From: JACVRW01 sp035705985
GTDB lineage: Bacteria > Actinomycetota > Thermoleophilia > Solirubrobacterales > Thermoleophilaceae
NCBI GenBank assembly: GCA_035705985.1
Contig: DASSVP010000026.1
Span: 1-13,860, forward strand
DNA: 13,860 nt
Direction of reading: 5' to 3'
Notes under the pieces: generated by a model
Told to the model about the DNA's origin: nothing
Databases searched by the model: none
The model's input: only the letters and a program-made list of their open reading frames with translations
Made by a program: the position numbers and the translations under genes
Part shown: piece by piece, positions 13,628 to 13,860 of the stretch
How positions within the stretch are numbered: the first letter of the stretch is position 1
How the letters are laid out: each line of letters starts with the position of its first letter

Positions 13628-13860
13628 TCACACTTCGAGGATCTCTTGTTCCTTGCCGGCGAGCGCGGTGTCGATCTCGCCCACGTGCGCGTCCGTGAGC
13701 TTCTGGAGCTCGGACTCGGCGCGGTGCTCGTCGTCCGAGCCCACCTCGCCCTCACTCTTCAGCTCGCGCAGGTCGTGCATCACGTCGCGCCGCACGTTGC
13801 GCACGGCCACCCTGCCCTGCTCGGCGATCCCGTGCACGACCCGCACCAGCTCCTTGCGGC
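13628..13860 (-). CDS. frr: Ribosome recycling factor, C-terminal part (runs off window)
   Basis: This factor splits the post-termination ribosome together with EF-G. Only the last 76 residues are in the window, of about 185 in the family. The frame stays open to the window edge, and RKELVRVVHGIAEQGRVAVR at its start, followed by NVRRD, is the highly conserved segment of domain I. The terminal helix ends DTALAGKEQEILEV. An internal GTG at 13846 is not the true start, because the conserved RKEL lies before it. frr followed by uppS and cdsA is a common bacterial gene order, which supports the call and suggests pyrH and tsf lie beyond the edge. Confidence 0.95.
   Translation of the reverse strand, partial: RKELVRVVHGIAEQGRVAVRNVRRDVMHDLRELKSEGEVGSDDEHRAESELQKLTDAHVGEIDTALAGKEQEILEV

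Noticed and set aside
11035..13698. An 887-codon open frame on the plus strand opposite dxr, cdsA and uppS
   Set aside because: It is the mirror of three well-recognised genes. Its Arg/His/Glu-rich translation has no motif, and such open antisense frames are expected at this GC content.
13621..13755. N-terminal extension of uppS
   Set aside because: The added 45 residues are the frr coding sequence read in another frame, and UppS homology begins just after the GTG at 13620.
1..13860. tRNA, rRNA, CRISPR array, insertion sequence, phage or plasmid features
   Set aside because: Reading both strands showed no regularly spaced repeats, transposase or integrase motifs, or tRNA-like cloverleaf in the small gaps. 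Coding density leaves almost no room for them.

Overview
The window is GC-rich, densely packed DNA whose real genes end codons mostly in G or C and often start with GTG or TTG. Gene content and order point to an actinobacterium, most probably a deep-branching one of the Thermoleophilia/Rubrobacteria kind. The pointers are an FHA gene of the GarA/OdhI type directly followed by a MerR gene of the FtsR/Rv1828 type, a small single-motif RsiG-like protein, and the block frr-uppS-cdsA-dxr-rseP-...-ispG-...-proS. This placement is inferred from family knowledge, not from a database search. No mobile element, CRISPR array, tRNA or rRNA was seen.

Region 1 (13860 down to 6815, minus strand) is a lipid and isoprenoid block. 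It holds frr (3' part only), uppS, cdsA, dxr, an rseP-type site-2 protease, an acyl-CoA synthetase and ispG. Junctions are short or overlapping, so one long transcript is likely. dxr and ispG are MEP-pathway steps that supply isoprenyl diphosphates, uppS makes the polyprenyl carrier lipid, and cdsA makes the CDP-diacylglycerol used by pgsA in region 3. The acyl-CoA synthetase looks inserted between rseP and ispG, and both of its short flanking gaps contain a perfect inverted repeat.

Region 2 (4648 to 6828, plus strand) is a two-gene insertion of opposite orientation between ispG and proS. It has a polytopic membrane protein with GGDEF and HD-GYP domains (cyclic-di-GMP synthesis and possible breakdown) and a 58-residue protein with a CxxC...HxxxC pattern.

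Region 3 (4559 down to 1, minus strand) holds proS, pgsA, an RsiG-like protein, a GarA-like FHA protein with an N-terminal zinc ribbon, an FtsR-like MerR regulator, apt and the start of an SRPBCC-domain gene. A 19-bp near-perfect palindrome with a TATAGT -10-like hexamer sits at the pgsA/rsiG junction and probably marks an internal promoter and operator.

The most interesting theme is signalling. A c-di-GMP enzyme lies about 2.4 kb from a small protein carrying the RsiG-type c-di-GMP signature E-x3-S-x2-R-x3-H-x3-D. That protein is co-transcribed with a probable kinase-regulated FHA switch and a MerR regulator. The hypothesis is that a compact c-di-GMP and Ser/Thr-kinase signalling operon is embedded among housekeeping genes.
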